Assembly: GCA_964592255.1 (NCBI GenBank)
Contig: CAZQCI010000098.1
Span: 1-8,212, forward strand
Source of the DNA: CAZQCI01 sp964592255
GTDB taxonomy: Bacteria; UBA10199; SBBF01
DNA: 8,212 bases
Direction of reading: 5' to 3'
The notes under the pieces were generated by a model, which did not search any database, was not told the DNA's origin, and saw only the letters and a list, made by a program, of their open reading frames with translations. Positions 1 to 7,413 of this stretch are shown here, in pieces. The position numbers and the translations under genes were made by a program. Position 1 is the stretch's first letter; every line of letters starts with the position of its first letter.

Positions 1-429
1 GGAATTTCTATTTTTCCTTCTTCTAACATTAAAATTAAAATTCCTGTTGATGCTACCGTAATGACGTTAGGCAATTATCTTGGTGAAGATGGTGGTTATA
101 CTTCAGGCGCTTATGGCTATGGCGCCCAAGCTGGAATTGAATTCAACTGGTTTAATACCATTGCGCCAGACGTCCCCATCAGTTTTGGGACCCCCTATTT
201 ATCAATAGGAGGAGGCGCCATCATCGATCAAAATCTGGTAGATGATTTCGGAGTCCCGGAAAGAAGTCCTGTTATTAATATCAGTGAAGGCGTTGAAGTC
301 TTCAGAGCGGCACGTATGGTAGGTTTCAAAGTAGGATTAGAACATAACTATACTCAACTTGCAGATGATGCTGGGGAAAGCGGATGGAGCAAACCCCACA
401 TTGTGCTCGGCATACAAGTTGACCTATAA
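1..429 (+). CDS. C-terminal part of an unrecognised beta-rich (possibly outer-membrane) protein, 5' end outside window
   Basis: The frame is open from base 1 through the TAA at 427-429, so about 142 residues are visible and the true start lies upstream. An in-frame ATG at 61 is not a convincing start, because the 20 preceding codons are open and there is no Shine-Dalgarno sequence before it. The visible part alternates polar and hydrophobic residues in short strands (for example GAQAGIEFNWF, PYLSIGGGAII, MVGFKVGLEHNYTQL, HIVLGIQVDL), with Gly/Tyr-rich turns near the beginning. That pattern, ending in a strand at the very C-terminus, resembles an outer-membrane beta-barrel or a similar all-beta envelope protein. 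I do not recognise the family and assign no function. It converges on lepB and is separated from it by a hairpin terminator. Confidence 0.7.
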   Translation, partial: GISIFPSSNIKIKIPVDATVMTLGNYLGEDGGYTSGAYGYGAQAGIEFNWFNTIAPDVPISFGTPYLSIGGGAIIDQNLVDDFGVPERSPVINISEGVEVFRAARMVGFKVGLEHNYTQLADDAGESGWSKPHIVLGIQVDL

Positions 430-455
430 GCACTTAGCTGAGTTTAGTAAAATAG

Positions 456-486
456 AAAAGGCCATGGATTAAATCCATGGCCTTTT
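456..486. terminator. Bidirectional Rho-independent terminator between convergent genes
   Basis: A perfect inverted repeat GGCCATGGAT (460-469) / ATCCATGGCC (473-482) leaves a 3-nt loop. It is lengthened by AAAA (456-459) pairing with TTTT (483-486), giving a 14-bp stem. Reading +, the stem is followed by TTTTTT (483-488). Reading -, it is followed by TTTTCTATTTT. It lies 27 nt after the stop of the + strand gene and 10 nt after the lepB stop, so it is well placed to end both transcripts. Confidence 0.9.
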
Positions 487-496
487 TTATTTCTAA

Positions 497-1258
497 TTAA
501 ATAATTTTCTTACCAAACCGCTTTATACGAATGCCGCCGCGGTCATTATCCAGCGAAAGCCAAATGAACAGTGCCTTACCTTTTAAATTTTCCCGCGGGA
601 CTAAACCCCAAATTCGACTATCGGCACTTTGATCGCGATTATCCCCCATCACGAAAAAGTTCCCCGGAGGCACCACTAAATCTGTTTCCTCGGTAGCCGG
701 CATAAAACGACTGCGTTGTATAAAAAACTTTTTATCATCCAACTGCTCCATCTCAATCTTAAAACTTTCGTACCCTTTAAAGAAAGGCACCGTTTTTAAA
801 TAAGCCGGCAAATCTCCCGAATCCGTTGACGCCACTTCCAATTGCCGCGGATCCAAAGGGTTTACCCCTTTAATCATAATTTCTTCCTCCGGCAGCTCCT
901 TCCCATTTACAAAAAAATGCCCCTCATGCACCACAATATGATCACCAGGCACTCCTATCACCCGTTTGATAAAGTCTAAACTTTCATCTCCCGGATAAAT
1001 AAAGACAATCACATCCCCGCGCTTAGGATCCCCCAGTTTAAAAATCCATTTTTTAGTCCACGGGACCCGTAGTCCATAAGTAAATTTACTGACAAAGATA
1101 TGATCCCCCACCAACAACGTGGGGACCATCGATTTGGAAGGGATTTTAAAAGGCTCCACAATAAACGAACGAATGACAAACGCCAAAAGAACTGCCGTCA
1201 CCAAAGCCTCGACATACTCCCTTAACGCCTTCTTTTTTTTGGATTCCGGATTTTTCAT
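497..1258 (-). CDS. lepB: Signal peptidase I
   Basis: Type I signal peptidase of 253 residues. It cleaves signal peptides from exported preproteins at the periplasmic face of the inner membrane. One hydrophobic segment (about residues 16-34) follows a Lys-rich N-terminus. The serine box is PSKSMVPTLL, with Ser43 as the expected nucleophile. The box FIKRVIGVPGD supplies the general base Lys98, and GDNRDQSADSRIWG (205-218) is the conserved box E. These match the Ser/Lys dyad of the S26 family. A segment of roughly 90 residues separates the lysine box from box E, as in larger Gram-negative enzymes. The ATG is 8 nt after the lepA stop and is preceded by AAGGGG overlapping that stop, so the two are very probably co-transcribed and translationally coupled. 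Single transmembrane anchor; no sign of damage. Confidence 0.97.
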   Translation of the reverse strand: MKNPESKKKKALREYVEALVTAVLLAFVIRSFIVEPFKIPSKSMVPTLLVGDHIFVSKFTYGLRVPWTKKWIFKLGDPKRGDVIVFIYPGDESLDFIKRVIGVPGDHIVVHEGHFFVNGKELPEEEIMIKGVNPLDPRQLEVASTDSGDLPAYLKTVPFFKGYESFKIEMEQLDDKKFFIQRSRFMPATEETDLVVPPGNFFVMGDNRDQSADSRIWGLVPRENLKGKALFIWLSLDNDRGGIRIKRFGKKII

Positions 1259-1262
1259 ACCA

Positions 1263-1268
1263 CCCCTT
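1263..1268 (-). promoter_or_regulatory. Ribosome binding site of lepB overlapping the lepA stop codon
   Basis: On the minus strand the junction reads TAAGGGGTGGTATG. The purine-rich AAGGGG shares its first two bases with the lepA TAA and sits 4 nt before the lepB ATG. This fixes the lepB start and suggests that ribosomes finishing lepA can initiate lepB directly. Confidence 0.65.
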
Positions 1269-3071
1269 AATCAATTTTCAATACCGCCAAAAACGCTTCT
1301 TGAGGAATTTCCACATTCCCCACCTGCTTCATTCGTTTTTTTCCTTCCTTCTGCTTTTCTAATAATTTTCTTTTACGAGTGATATCACCCCCATAACATT
1401 TGGCAATCACATCTTTACGAAGAGCCTTGACCGTTTCTCGTGCAATAATCTTAACACCAATAGCGGCCTGTAACGCCACTTCGTACTGCTGCCTGGGGAT
1501 AATTTCCCTCAATTTTGACACAATTTCTCGCCCTCGATAATAAGCCTGGTCCCGATGCACCAAAAAAGAAAGCGCATCCACCACATCCCCATTAATCAAC
1601 ACATTGAGTTTAACGATGGAAGACGATCTAAAATCTAAAAGGGTATAATCAAGGGAGGCATAACCTTTGGAAATGGATTTGAGCTTGTCGTAAAAATCAA
1701 AAATAATTTCTGGGAAAGGAATTTCATAATGCACAACCACACGATCGGTGGTGACATAATCAATTTTTTTCTGAATCCCCCGTCGCTGCTCACATAATTG
1801 AATAATATTGCCAACAAATTCCGTAGGCACATGAATTGTCGCCTCGACATAGGGTTCTTCAATATGCTCAATCTTTCCTTCTGCCGGCATTTTGGAAGGA
1901 TTGTCGATTTCCATCATCGTCCCATCTGTCAAATAAAGACGATAAACCACTGTGGGCGAGGTGGTAATACACGAAAGATCATATTCCCTCTCCAACCGTT
2001 CTTGCACAATTTCCATGTGCAACAATCCTAAAAAGCCGCAACGGAAACCAAAACCTAAAGCCGCAGATGTTTCGGGCTCAAATTGAAAAGCACTGTCATT
2101 TAGTTTGAGTTTTTCCAGCGCCTCCTTCAACAATTCATACTGATTGCTTTGAACAGGATAAATACCGCTAAACACCATCGACTTGGCAGGCCTAAAACCC
2201 GGTAAGGGTTCTAAACAGGGGGTTTCCGCCGAAGTTAATGTATCTCCCACTTGGGCATCCCGAACATCCTTAACACCGGCAATAACAAAACCCACTTCTC
2301 CGGCTTTAATTTCCTTAAGTTGCACCGGCTTGGGTGTATAAGCTCCCAACTGCAGTACTTCAAAAGTTTTTCCGTTATTCATGAAACGAATTTTCTGCCC
2401 TACAGAAATAGTCCCTTCAAAAACACGGACCAACACCACCACCCCTTGATAAATATTAAACCAACTATCAAAAATAAGAGCTGACAGTCTGCCTTGCTCA
2501 TCCCCTTTAGGAGGCGGAAAATAGTTTACCACCGCTTCTAAAATATCAGTCACCCCCTCCCCTGTTTTTCCACTCACCTTCAACAAGGGATCACAAGGAA
2601 GCCCAATCACATTTTCCACTTGTTCCTTAATTCGTTCCGGATCGGCATTCGGCAAGTCGATTTTGTTAAGAATCGGCAATATTTCCAAATGGGCATCCAA
2701 GGCCATATACACATTAGCCAATGTTTGGGCTTGCACACCTTGAGAGGCATCCACCAAAAGAAGTGCCCCTTCACACGCATTAAGACTGCGCGAAACTTCG
2801 TAATGAAAATCCACATGCCCGGGCGTATCAATCAAATTAAACTCATAATCAAGCCCATCAGACGCACGGTAAATTAAACGAACACTATGTGCTTTAATGG
2901 TAATCCCCCGCTCACGCTCCAAATCCATGGCATCCAATACTTGCTCTTTCATNNNNNNNNNNNNNNNNNGCCGGTCATTTCAATCAATCGATCCGCCAAA
3001 GTGGATTTTCCATGATCGATATGGGCAATGATGCAAAAATTTCGTCTACGGGATAAAGGAATGTCGGACAT
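1267..3071 (-). CDS. lepA: Elongation factor 4 (LepA), translational GTPase, interrupted by an assembly gap
   Basis: LepA/EF4 binds ribosomes and affects translocation and initiation in a GTP-dependent way. The N-terminal 34 codons (3071-2970) encode a start typical of the family, with the P-loop AHIDHGKST at residues 16-24. After 17 Ns the frame resumes at Met (2952) with MKEQVLDAMDLERERGITIK (switch I), then DTPGH, NKID and SGKTG, the remaining GTPase motifs. Domains II-V follow, and the protein ends in the LepA-specific C-terminal domain (CYGGDITRKRKLLEKQKEGKKRMKQ region). Adding the expected 6 missing residues gives about 601 residues, normal for the family. The two halves are out of frame only because 17 Ns were placed where 18 bases are expected. 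The ATG at 3069-3071 lies 5 nt after the upstream stop and has no clear Shine-Dalgarno sequence. No other in-frame start is plausible nearby. Confidence 0.96.
2953..2969. other. Assembly gap: 17 unknown bases inside lepA
   Basis: A run of 17 Ns lies between the codon for Gly34 (ending at 2970) and the Met codon at 2950-2952. LepA proteins I recall (E. coli, B. subtilis) have six residues here, ending in Arg-Glu, before the Met-(K/E)-x-Q motif. The real interval is therefore most likely 18 bases, and 17 is an estimated or rounded gap size. An automatic gene caller would lose the first 40 residues of LepA. Confidence 0.95.
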
Positions 3072-3076
3072 GTCTA

Positions 3077-3274
3077 TTAGGATTGAGAAGAAGGTTTCGT
3101 TTGCAGAAGCGACAATTGCCCAGGAAGCTCGTCGCGGTATTTTTCTAAAACCAAATCAATCCCCTGGCGGATAAATTCGGCAATCGGCACTTTTGTTTTA
3201 TCATTCAACCGTTTGAGCAATTCATTTTGCTCTTCAGTAATATAAACAGTTGTCGTGATCTTCTTTCTGGCCAT
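3077..3274 (-). CDS. Ribbon-helix-helix (CopG/Arc-like) small protein
   Basis: A 65-residue protein if started at the ATG at 3272-3274. The sequence reads as one complete ribbon-helix-helix fold: a basic N-terminus and beta strand (MARKKITTTVYIT, residues 1-13), helix A (EEQNELLKRLNDKTK), a turn with the usual Pro, and helix B (IAEFIRQGIDLVLEKYRD), then a short polar tail. Such proteins dimerise and bind DNA through the strand, usually as repressors. The target is unknown here. A longer version starting at TTG (3313) adds 13 residues, but family members typically begin MARKK-like, so the ATG is preferred. Neither start has a Shine-Dalgarno sequence. It follows the SPOR gene by 69 nt and ends 5 nt before lepA, so it probably shares the lepA-lepB transcript. 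No toxin gene is adjacent, so an antitoxin role is not supported. Confidence 0.85.
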   Translation of the reverse strand: MARKKITTTVYITEEQNELLKRLNDKTKVPIAEFIRQGIDLVLEKYRDELPGQLSLLQTKPSSQS

Positions 3275-3284
3275 AAGGAAAGGG

Positions 3285-3313
3285 AGACTATTCGAGTAAC
3301 GAAGGAGCGTCAA
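3285..3313 (-). promoter_or_regulatory. Weak candidate sigma70-type promoter before the ribbon-helix-helix gene
   Basis: On the minus strand TTGACG (3308-3313) is followed after 17 nt by TAGTCT (3285-3290). The -35 matches consensus at five of six positions, but the -10 at only three. It lies in the one longer intergenic space of the minus-strand cluster. If used, transcription would begin only a few bases before the ATG at 3274. The match could be chance. Confidence 0.2.
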
Positions 3314-3343
3314 CTGGTTTAAAAAATGGGTAGTGTCAGTACT

Positions 3344-4288
3344 TTAAGGCCCGGTCTTAACCACAACAGGAAGAATTTTATACTTTTGATACATACCATT
3401 CTGAGCCACACTGGCTGCCTCCAAACCCTCATAATGACCCACATAAACCTTATACCACTTGCCTTTACCGGGAAGCTCCGTTTCCTTCAGGTAAGCTCCC
3501 GGATACTGGGCTAACACCTTCTTCGCTTTTTCAGGATCTGAAAATGATCCCATCTGTAAAGTGTAAGAACCTGAATGCAATTTATCATTTTCCGCTTCTC
3601 CTCCAGAAGAAGCAGAAGGGTTAACAACCGGCGTCGACGTCGCAGAGGCCTGTTTCCCAGACACTTGTGTCGCAGACACTTGTGTCGCAGGCACTTGTAC
3701 CTCAGGTACTTGTGTTGCAGACACTTGGGCAGCAGATGTTGAAACTCCAATCTTTTTTGAAGATGAGGGTTCTACAGACGTAGGTTTTTTAGCGGTGGAG
3801 GTTGTCGCTACAGATGGAGATGTCGTAGGCTCTGGTTTGGAAGAAGATGACGGCTTAGTTTCCTGAACAGCCGTGGGTTTTTCTGCTGTAAGGGCTGGTT
3901 TGTCAACAAGCACTACAGGCTGATGAGCCGTCTGGTCAGAAGGCGGTTTTGACGTATTGGATTGGGACGTGGCAGTGTCAGTTGGTTTATCTTCATGCTT
4001 CTTATTATCTTGAGAAACGGTTTCAGGCATTTGTAAAGCAGGTGGGTTGGTTACCGGTTTATCCTGCAATACTTCATGAAAAGTAATTTTAGTGGCACCA
4101 TCTTTTAAAAGTGATTCCAATTCTTGGTCAGATACATCATTCGGAAGAAGAGAAATGGGGTTATTTTTATCAACCTTAATTCCCCAAAACATTTCTGGCC
4201 CAAAACGGGCACCTAAATAAAAATCCAAAAAACCCGCAGCCAGCAAACAAAGGATAAGAAGAAATAACTGAGGGACCGTTAAACGCAT
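3344..4288 (-). CDS. SPOR-domain membrane-anchored protein
   Basis: A 314-residue protein from the ATG at 4286-4288. A short cytoplasmic start (MRLTVPQ) leads into one transmembrane segment (about residues 6-26, LFLLILCLLAAGFLDFYLG). Next is a region with FWGIKVDKNNPISLLP and a short acidic helix. A long Pro/Ser/Thr/Lys/Gln-rich linker of low complexity follows (about 75-235). The C-terminal SPOR domain (about 239-311) begins SGSYTLQMGSFSDPEKAKKVLAQ and contains GKWYKVYVGHYEGLEAA. SPOR domains bind septal peptidoglycan stripped of stem peptides, so a role at the division site or in the cell wall is likely but inferred. The start is 8 nt after the argS TAG. No strong Shine-Dalgarno sequence is visible, suggesting coupling to argS. 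An upstream in-frame start at 4363 would overlap argS by 67 nt and put 25 polar residues before the anchor, so it was rejected. The linker carries 15-bp tandem repeats. Confidence 0.9.
   Translation of the reverse strand: MRLTVPQLFLLILCLLAAGFLDFYLGARFGPEMFWGIKVDKNNPISLLPNDVSDQELESLLKDGATKITFHEVLQDKPVTNPPALQMPETVSQDNKKHEDKPTDTATSQSNTSKPPSDQTAHQPVVLVDKPALTAEKPTAVQETKPSSSSKPEPTTSPSVATTSTAKKPTSVEPSSSKKIGVSTSAAQVSATQVPEVQVPATQVSATQVSGKQASATSTPVVNPSASSGGEAENDKLHSGSYTLQMGSFSDPEKAKKVLAQYPGAYLKETELPGKGKWYKVYVGHYEGLEAASVAQNGMYQKYKILPVVVKTGP
3661..3735. repeat. 15-bp tandem repeat (5 copies) encoding a pentapeptide array in the SPOR-protein linker
   Basis: Five consecutive 15-bp units begin at 3661, 3676, 3691, 3706 and 3721. 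The first two are identical (acacttgtgtcgcag); the others differ at a few positions. The preceding 15 bases (3646-3660) look like a more decayed sixth copy. On the coding strand the units give SAAQV, SATQV, PEVQV, PATQV, SATQV and then SGKQA. The period is a multiple of three, so copy-number change would keep the frame. Confidence 0.9.
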
Positions 4289-4296
4289 AAAAATTT

Positions 4297-5985
4297 CTAC
4301 ATTTTCTCTGGAGCCGACAAACCCAAAAGGTGTAACCCATTTCTCAACACTTGCCGGATACAACTCATGAAAAAAAGTTTGGCCTCGGTAGAGGGTTTAT
4401 TTTCGGTAATGACTCGATAAGCCACATCAGACCTAGCTCTATCGTAGTAATGCTGAAAGGCACGGGCTAAATCTTGTAAATAGTAAGTGAGACGATGAGG
4501 TGTTTTTTCCTCCGCCGACTCCAACACGACAAGCGGATAATAAAGCATAAGTTGGGCTAATGCAATTTCTTCAGGTAAACCTAACTGATCTAGCAGAGAC
4601 AAGTTAAAGGACTCTGAAAGAGTGGTCCCCTGTGAAGACGCTTTTTCAAAAATGCTACAGATACGAGCATGGGCATACTGAACATAATAAACCGGGTTTT
4701 CATGAGACTGGCTTTTAGCCAATTCTAAATCGAAATCAAGATGAGCTTCAGGAGAACGCGTCAATAAGAAGAAACGAAAAGCATCTTTTCCCACTTCATC
4801 TAAAACTTCACGGGCTAAAACAAAATTACCCCCGCGCTTGGACATCTTCACCGCTTCCGAACCTCGCTTGACGCGTACATATTGATAAAGAACCGTTTCT
4901 ATCCTTGAAGGGTCGTAGCCCAAACTTTGCACCGCCGCTTGCACACGCGGTACATGTCCATGATGATTAGAGCCCCAAATATTGACTAGAAAATCAAAAC
5001 CACGGCGGTATTTCATGACGTGATAAGCGATGTCGTTAGCAAAGTAAGTCGGACGCCCTCCGTCGGAGCGTTCCAAAACACATTCGCGGTCTTGTAAAAA
5101 ATCATCTCGTGGCACAAACCAAGTGGCCCCTTCTTTTTCGACAGTCATTTTCTTGGATTTCAATAAATCCAAACACTCCTTGGTCTGGCCAGAGCTTAAA
5201 ATATCTTTTTCATGCACCCATGAATCAAAATGAATCCCCATATCCAAACAATCCTTACGGATTTCTACCTGGATTTTCTCAATTCCAAAAAGTCCTAGTT
5301 CGTGGATGGCTTCCGCTTCACTCTTTTGAAAAATATGTTGCCCCAATTCTTTTAAAGCCAATTGGGCAAGCTCTTTAACATATTCCCCTTTATATCCCTG
5401 GCCTTCGCCTAAATTTAATTCTCCCTCTTGGCCTGCGCTCATCATCTTCATCCAGGCCAGCATGGTTTTACCTAACTGATCAATTTGCCCGCCCACATCG
5501 TTGACATAAAATTCCCGAACAACTTCGTAACCAACCGATTCAAACAGTGATGCAATCACATCACCTAAAGGCCCTCCTCTCGCATTGCCGATATGCAATG
5601 GGCCGGTAGGATTAGCACTGACAAATTCCACGACTACTTTTTTTCCGGAATGAAGAGAAGAACGGCCATAGGCATTTTTTAATTCAAAGATAGGTTTTAA
5701 ACCTTCTAACCATTGACGTGGTTGAATATGAAAATTTAAAAAGCCAGGGCCATCAACCGAAACCTGCTTTAAAAAAGAGGTCTCTTCCTGCAGCAGAGCA
5801 CGAATTTCTTCGGCAAGGTCACGTGGTTTTTTCCCTAAAATTTTGGCCAAAGCTAAAGCAATATTAGTAGCAAATTCCCCAAACTGTGGTTGAGCAGGTT
5901 TAAGAATCTGTACTTCCGCCTTAACCCCGGGATAAAGGCGGGCAAGAGCATTTTGAATAAGAGTTTTTAATTGGTAACGTAACAT
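4297..5985 (-). CDS. argS: Arginyl-tRNA synthetase
   Basis: Class I aminoacyl-tRNA synthetase of 562 residues that charges tRNA-Arg with arginine. Visible in order: the ArgRS-specific N-terminal domain (about 1-90, with FGEFATNIALALAK and DGPGFLNF); the catalytic Rossmann domain opening with FVSANPTGPLHIGNARG, where HIGN (131-134) is the HIGH motif; the NDVGGQIDQLG stretch; DGGRPTYFANDIAYH and WGSNHHGHVPR further on; KMSKRGG (380-386) as the KMSKS signature; and a helical DALR anticodon-binding domain from about 430, ending LLGLSAPEKM, the usual C-terminus of the family. Length is normal and no catalytic motif is missing. The ATG at 5983-5985 lies 10 nt after the preceding gene's stop without a clear Shine-Dalgarno sequence. 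The SPOR-domain gene follows after 8 nt, a linkage I would expect in delta-proteobacterial relatives. Confidence 0.98.
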   Translation of the reverse strand: MLRYQLKTLIQNALARLYPGVKAEVQILKPAQPQFGEFATNIALALAKILGKKPRDLAEEIRALLQEETSFLKQVSVDGPGFLNFHIQPRQWLEGLKPIFELKNAYGRSSLHSGKKVVVEFVSANPTGPLHIGNARGGPLGDVIASLFESVGYEVVREFYVNDVGGQIDQLGKTMLAWMKMMSAGQEGELNLGEGQGYKGEYVKELAQLALKELGQHIFQKSEAEAIHELGLFGIEKIQVEIRKDCLDMGIHFDSWVHEKDILSSGQTKECLDLLKSKKMTVEKEGATWFVPRDDFLQDRECVLERSDGGRPTYFANDIAYHVMKYRRGFDFLVNIWGSNHHGHVPRVQAAVQSLGYDPSRIETVLYQYVRVKRGSEAVKMSKRGGNFVLAREVLDEVGKDAFRFFLLTRSPEAHLDFDLELAKSQSHENPVYYVQYAHARICSIFEKASSQGTTLSESFNLSLLDQLGLPEEIALAQLMLYYPLVVLESAEEKTPHRLTYYLQDLARAFQHYYDRARSDVAYRVITENKPSTEAKLFFMSCIRQVLRNGLHLLGLSAPEKM

Positions 5986-5995
5986 GATTTAATGA

Positions 5996-7413
5996 TTAAT
6001 CCTCATCCAGGGGCAAAATCTCTAGTTTACCTAAGGCCTCCAACTGGGGCTTTATTTTTTCAGACCCTACAACTAAAATTTTCATCTTGTCTGGAAAAAA
6101 ATAATCATGAGCCACTTTTTTCAAACCCGCAAGAGTCACGCTCCGAATCCCCTTTTGGTAGATGGACATATAATTCGGCGGATAACCGTAATAATCGTAC
6201 ACCATGCGAGCAGACACAATATCAAAAGTATCTTCATACTGAAAAATCAACTGATTGAGTATCGTATTCTTTGCCGCGTCTAAATCCGCTTGTGTCATTT
6301 TTTCATTGTTAATGGTCTCGCGCATCACTTTTAGCATTTCTTCAATCACTTGAATTGTCGATTCTGTTTTAGTGCTCACCATCACTCGGAAAGCGCCATA
6401 ATCCGTTTCTAAACCATAAAATGAGTTAATAGAATATGCTAAACCTAAATCACCACGGATTCTATCTCCCAGTTTAGACCCAAAAGTCAGCCCTCCTAAA
6501 ATCTGGTTGGCTAAAATCAAGGCGTATTTATCCGGATTAGTTCTCTTTTCCGCAAAATGACCAACAACGATAGCCGACTGATTCACATCTTTAGGGATTA
6601 ATTGCAAGGAAGGCTCCCACTTCTTTTCAACAGAAGCAAGTTGTTGACGAGGCGATGTCCCCTGAGGCCAGTCTTGGGTAAGCGCATCAATTTTTGAAAT
6701 CAATGCGTCAAAAGTAATATCCCCCGAAACAGCAATACGAATACGGTTTGGGACAATATTTTTTTCATAGAAACGGAGTAGATCTTCACGCTTAATATCT
6801 TGCACATCTTGCAGGCGATATAGTCTACCCCAAACACTATCGGAACCATAAAGCTGTTGTAGAAACTCGCGACTGGCAATCGTCATAGGCTTTTCATTGC
6901 GGCTACGAATTTCGTCAGCCATCTGTTGCAACAATAACGAATCAAGTTAAAAAGAATCGAAAGAGTTTCATCGGTATTTTTAGCCAAACTACCAAATTGA
7001 AGAACCGAGTATTCCGGTTTTAAATCAACATCGACACGTGTTGCGTTTTGTTCCAATTTTTTATCAACGTCATCAGCAGAAATAAGAGTAGATCCACCGC
7101 TTCTTAAACCATTGATAAGCAATGCATCTAAGGCTCCACGCTTTTCATCATCGTCAACAGTTCCTGTTTCAAAAAAAACACTAATTTGAAAAAGAGGCAG
7201 CTCATGGTTTTCTAAAAAATAAAGTTTAAGGCCATTATCGAAAACATGAGTTTTAATATCAGGCTCCACTAATTCTGGAGGGGGCTTATTCGCAAGTTTT
7301 TTAAGCTCTGGTTGCGAAGAACAAGCCCCAAAAAAAACCATGAAAAAAATGGGCACACCCCAAAATCTTAAAGTAGATGAATAAAACCGCTTATTTTTTT
7401 TCAAATGAAACAT
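5996..7413 (-). pseudogene. M16-family (insulinase-like) lipoprotein lacking the zinc motif, broken by a frame change near 6935
   Basis: Two adjoining frames together encode one M16 protein. The first (from the ATG at 7413) starts with a lipoprotein signal peptide, MFHLKKNKRFYSSTLRFWG then a hydrophobic stretch ending FFGAC, giving the lipidated Cys31. The next residues are Ser-Ser, not Asp, favouring the outer membrane. It then has the M16 opening FDNGLKLYFLENHELPLFQISVFFETG. Where active members have HxxEH, it reads GALDALLINGL, so the zinc site is absent, as in the non-catalytic partner of paired M16 proteases. After LSILFNLIR (codon 6937-6939) the frame is lost. The other frame resumes at LLLQQMADEIRSRNEKP and runs about 310 residues through a normal M16 C-terminal domain (RGDLGLAYS) to the TAA at 5996. 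About 9-12 conserved residues are missing at the junction, so the cause is a deletion (length 1 mod 3) or a misassembly. Confidence 0.85.

Noticed and set aside
61..429. A complete 122-residue gene starting at ATG 61
   Set aside because: The same frame is open back to base 1 with plausible coding sequence and there is no ribosome binding site before 61.
1119..2877. Several 70-90 codon plus-strand frames antisense to lepB and lepA
   Set aside because: They are shadows of strongly conserved minus-strand genes, with no domain content or start signals of their own.
3077..3274. Antitoxin of a type II toxin-antitoxin pair
   Set aside because: The fold would allow it, but the neighbours are lepA and a SPOR protein; no toxin-like small gene is adjacent on either strand.
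3511..3750. Minus-strand reading frame with a striking KCLRHKCLRHKCL-type Cys/His repeat
   Set aside because: It is the alternate frame of the 15-bp repeat inside the SPOR-protein linker. The SPOR frame is explained by an anchor and a recognisable domain, and this one has no independent start signal.
4289..4363. Extended N-terminus of the SPOR protein starting at 4363
   Set aside because: It lies inside argS in another frame and would put 25 residues before the membrane anchor; the ATG at 4288 gives a normal short N-terminus.
6883..6960. Programmed ribosomal frameshift joining the two M16 halves
   Set aside because: There is no convincing slippery heptamer followed by a structure, and joining the frames directly still leaves about 9-12 conserved residues missing.
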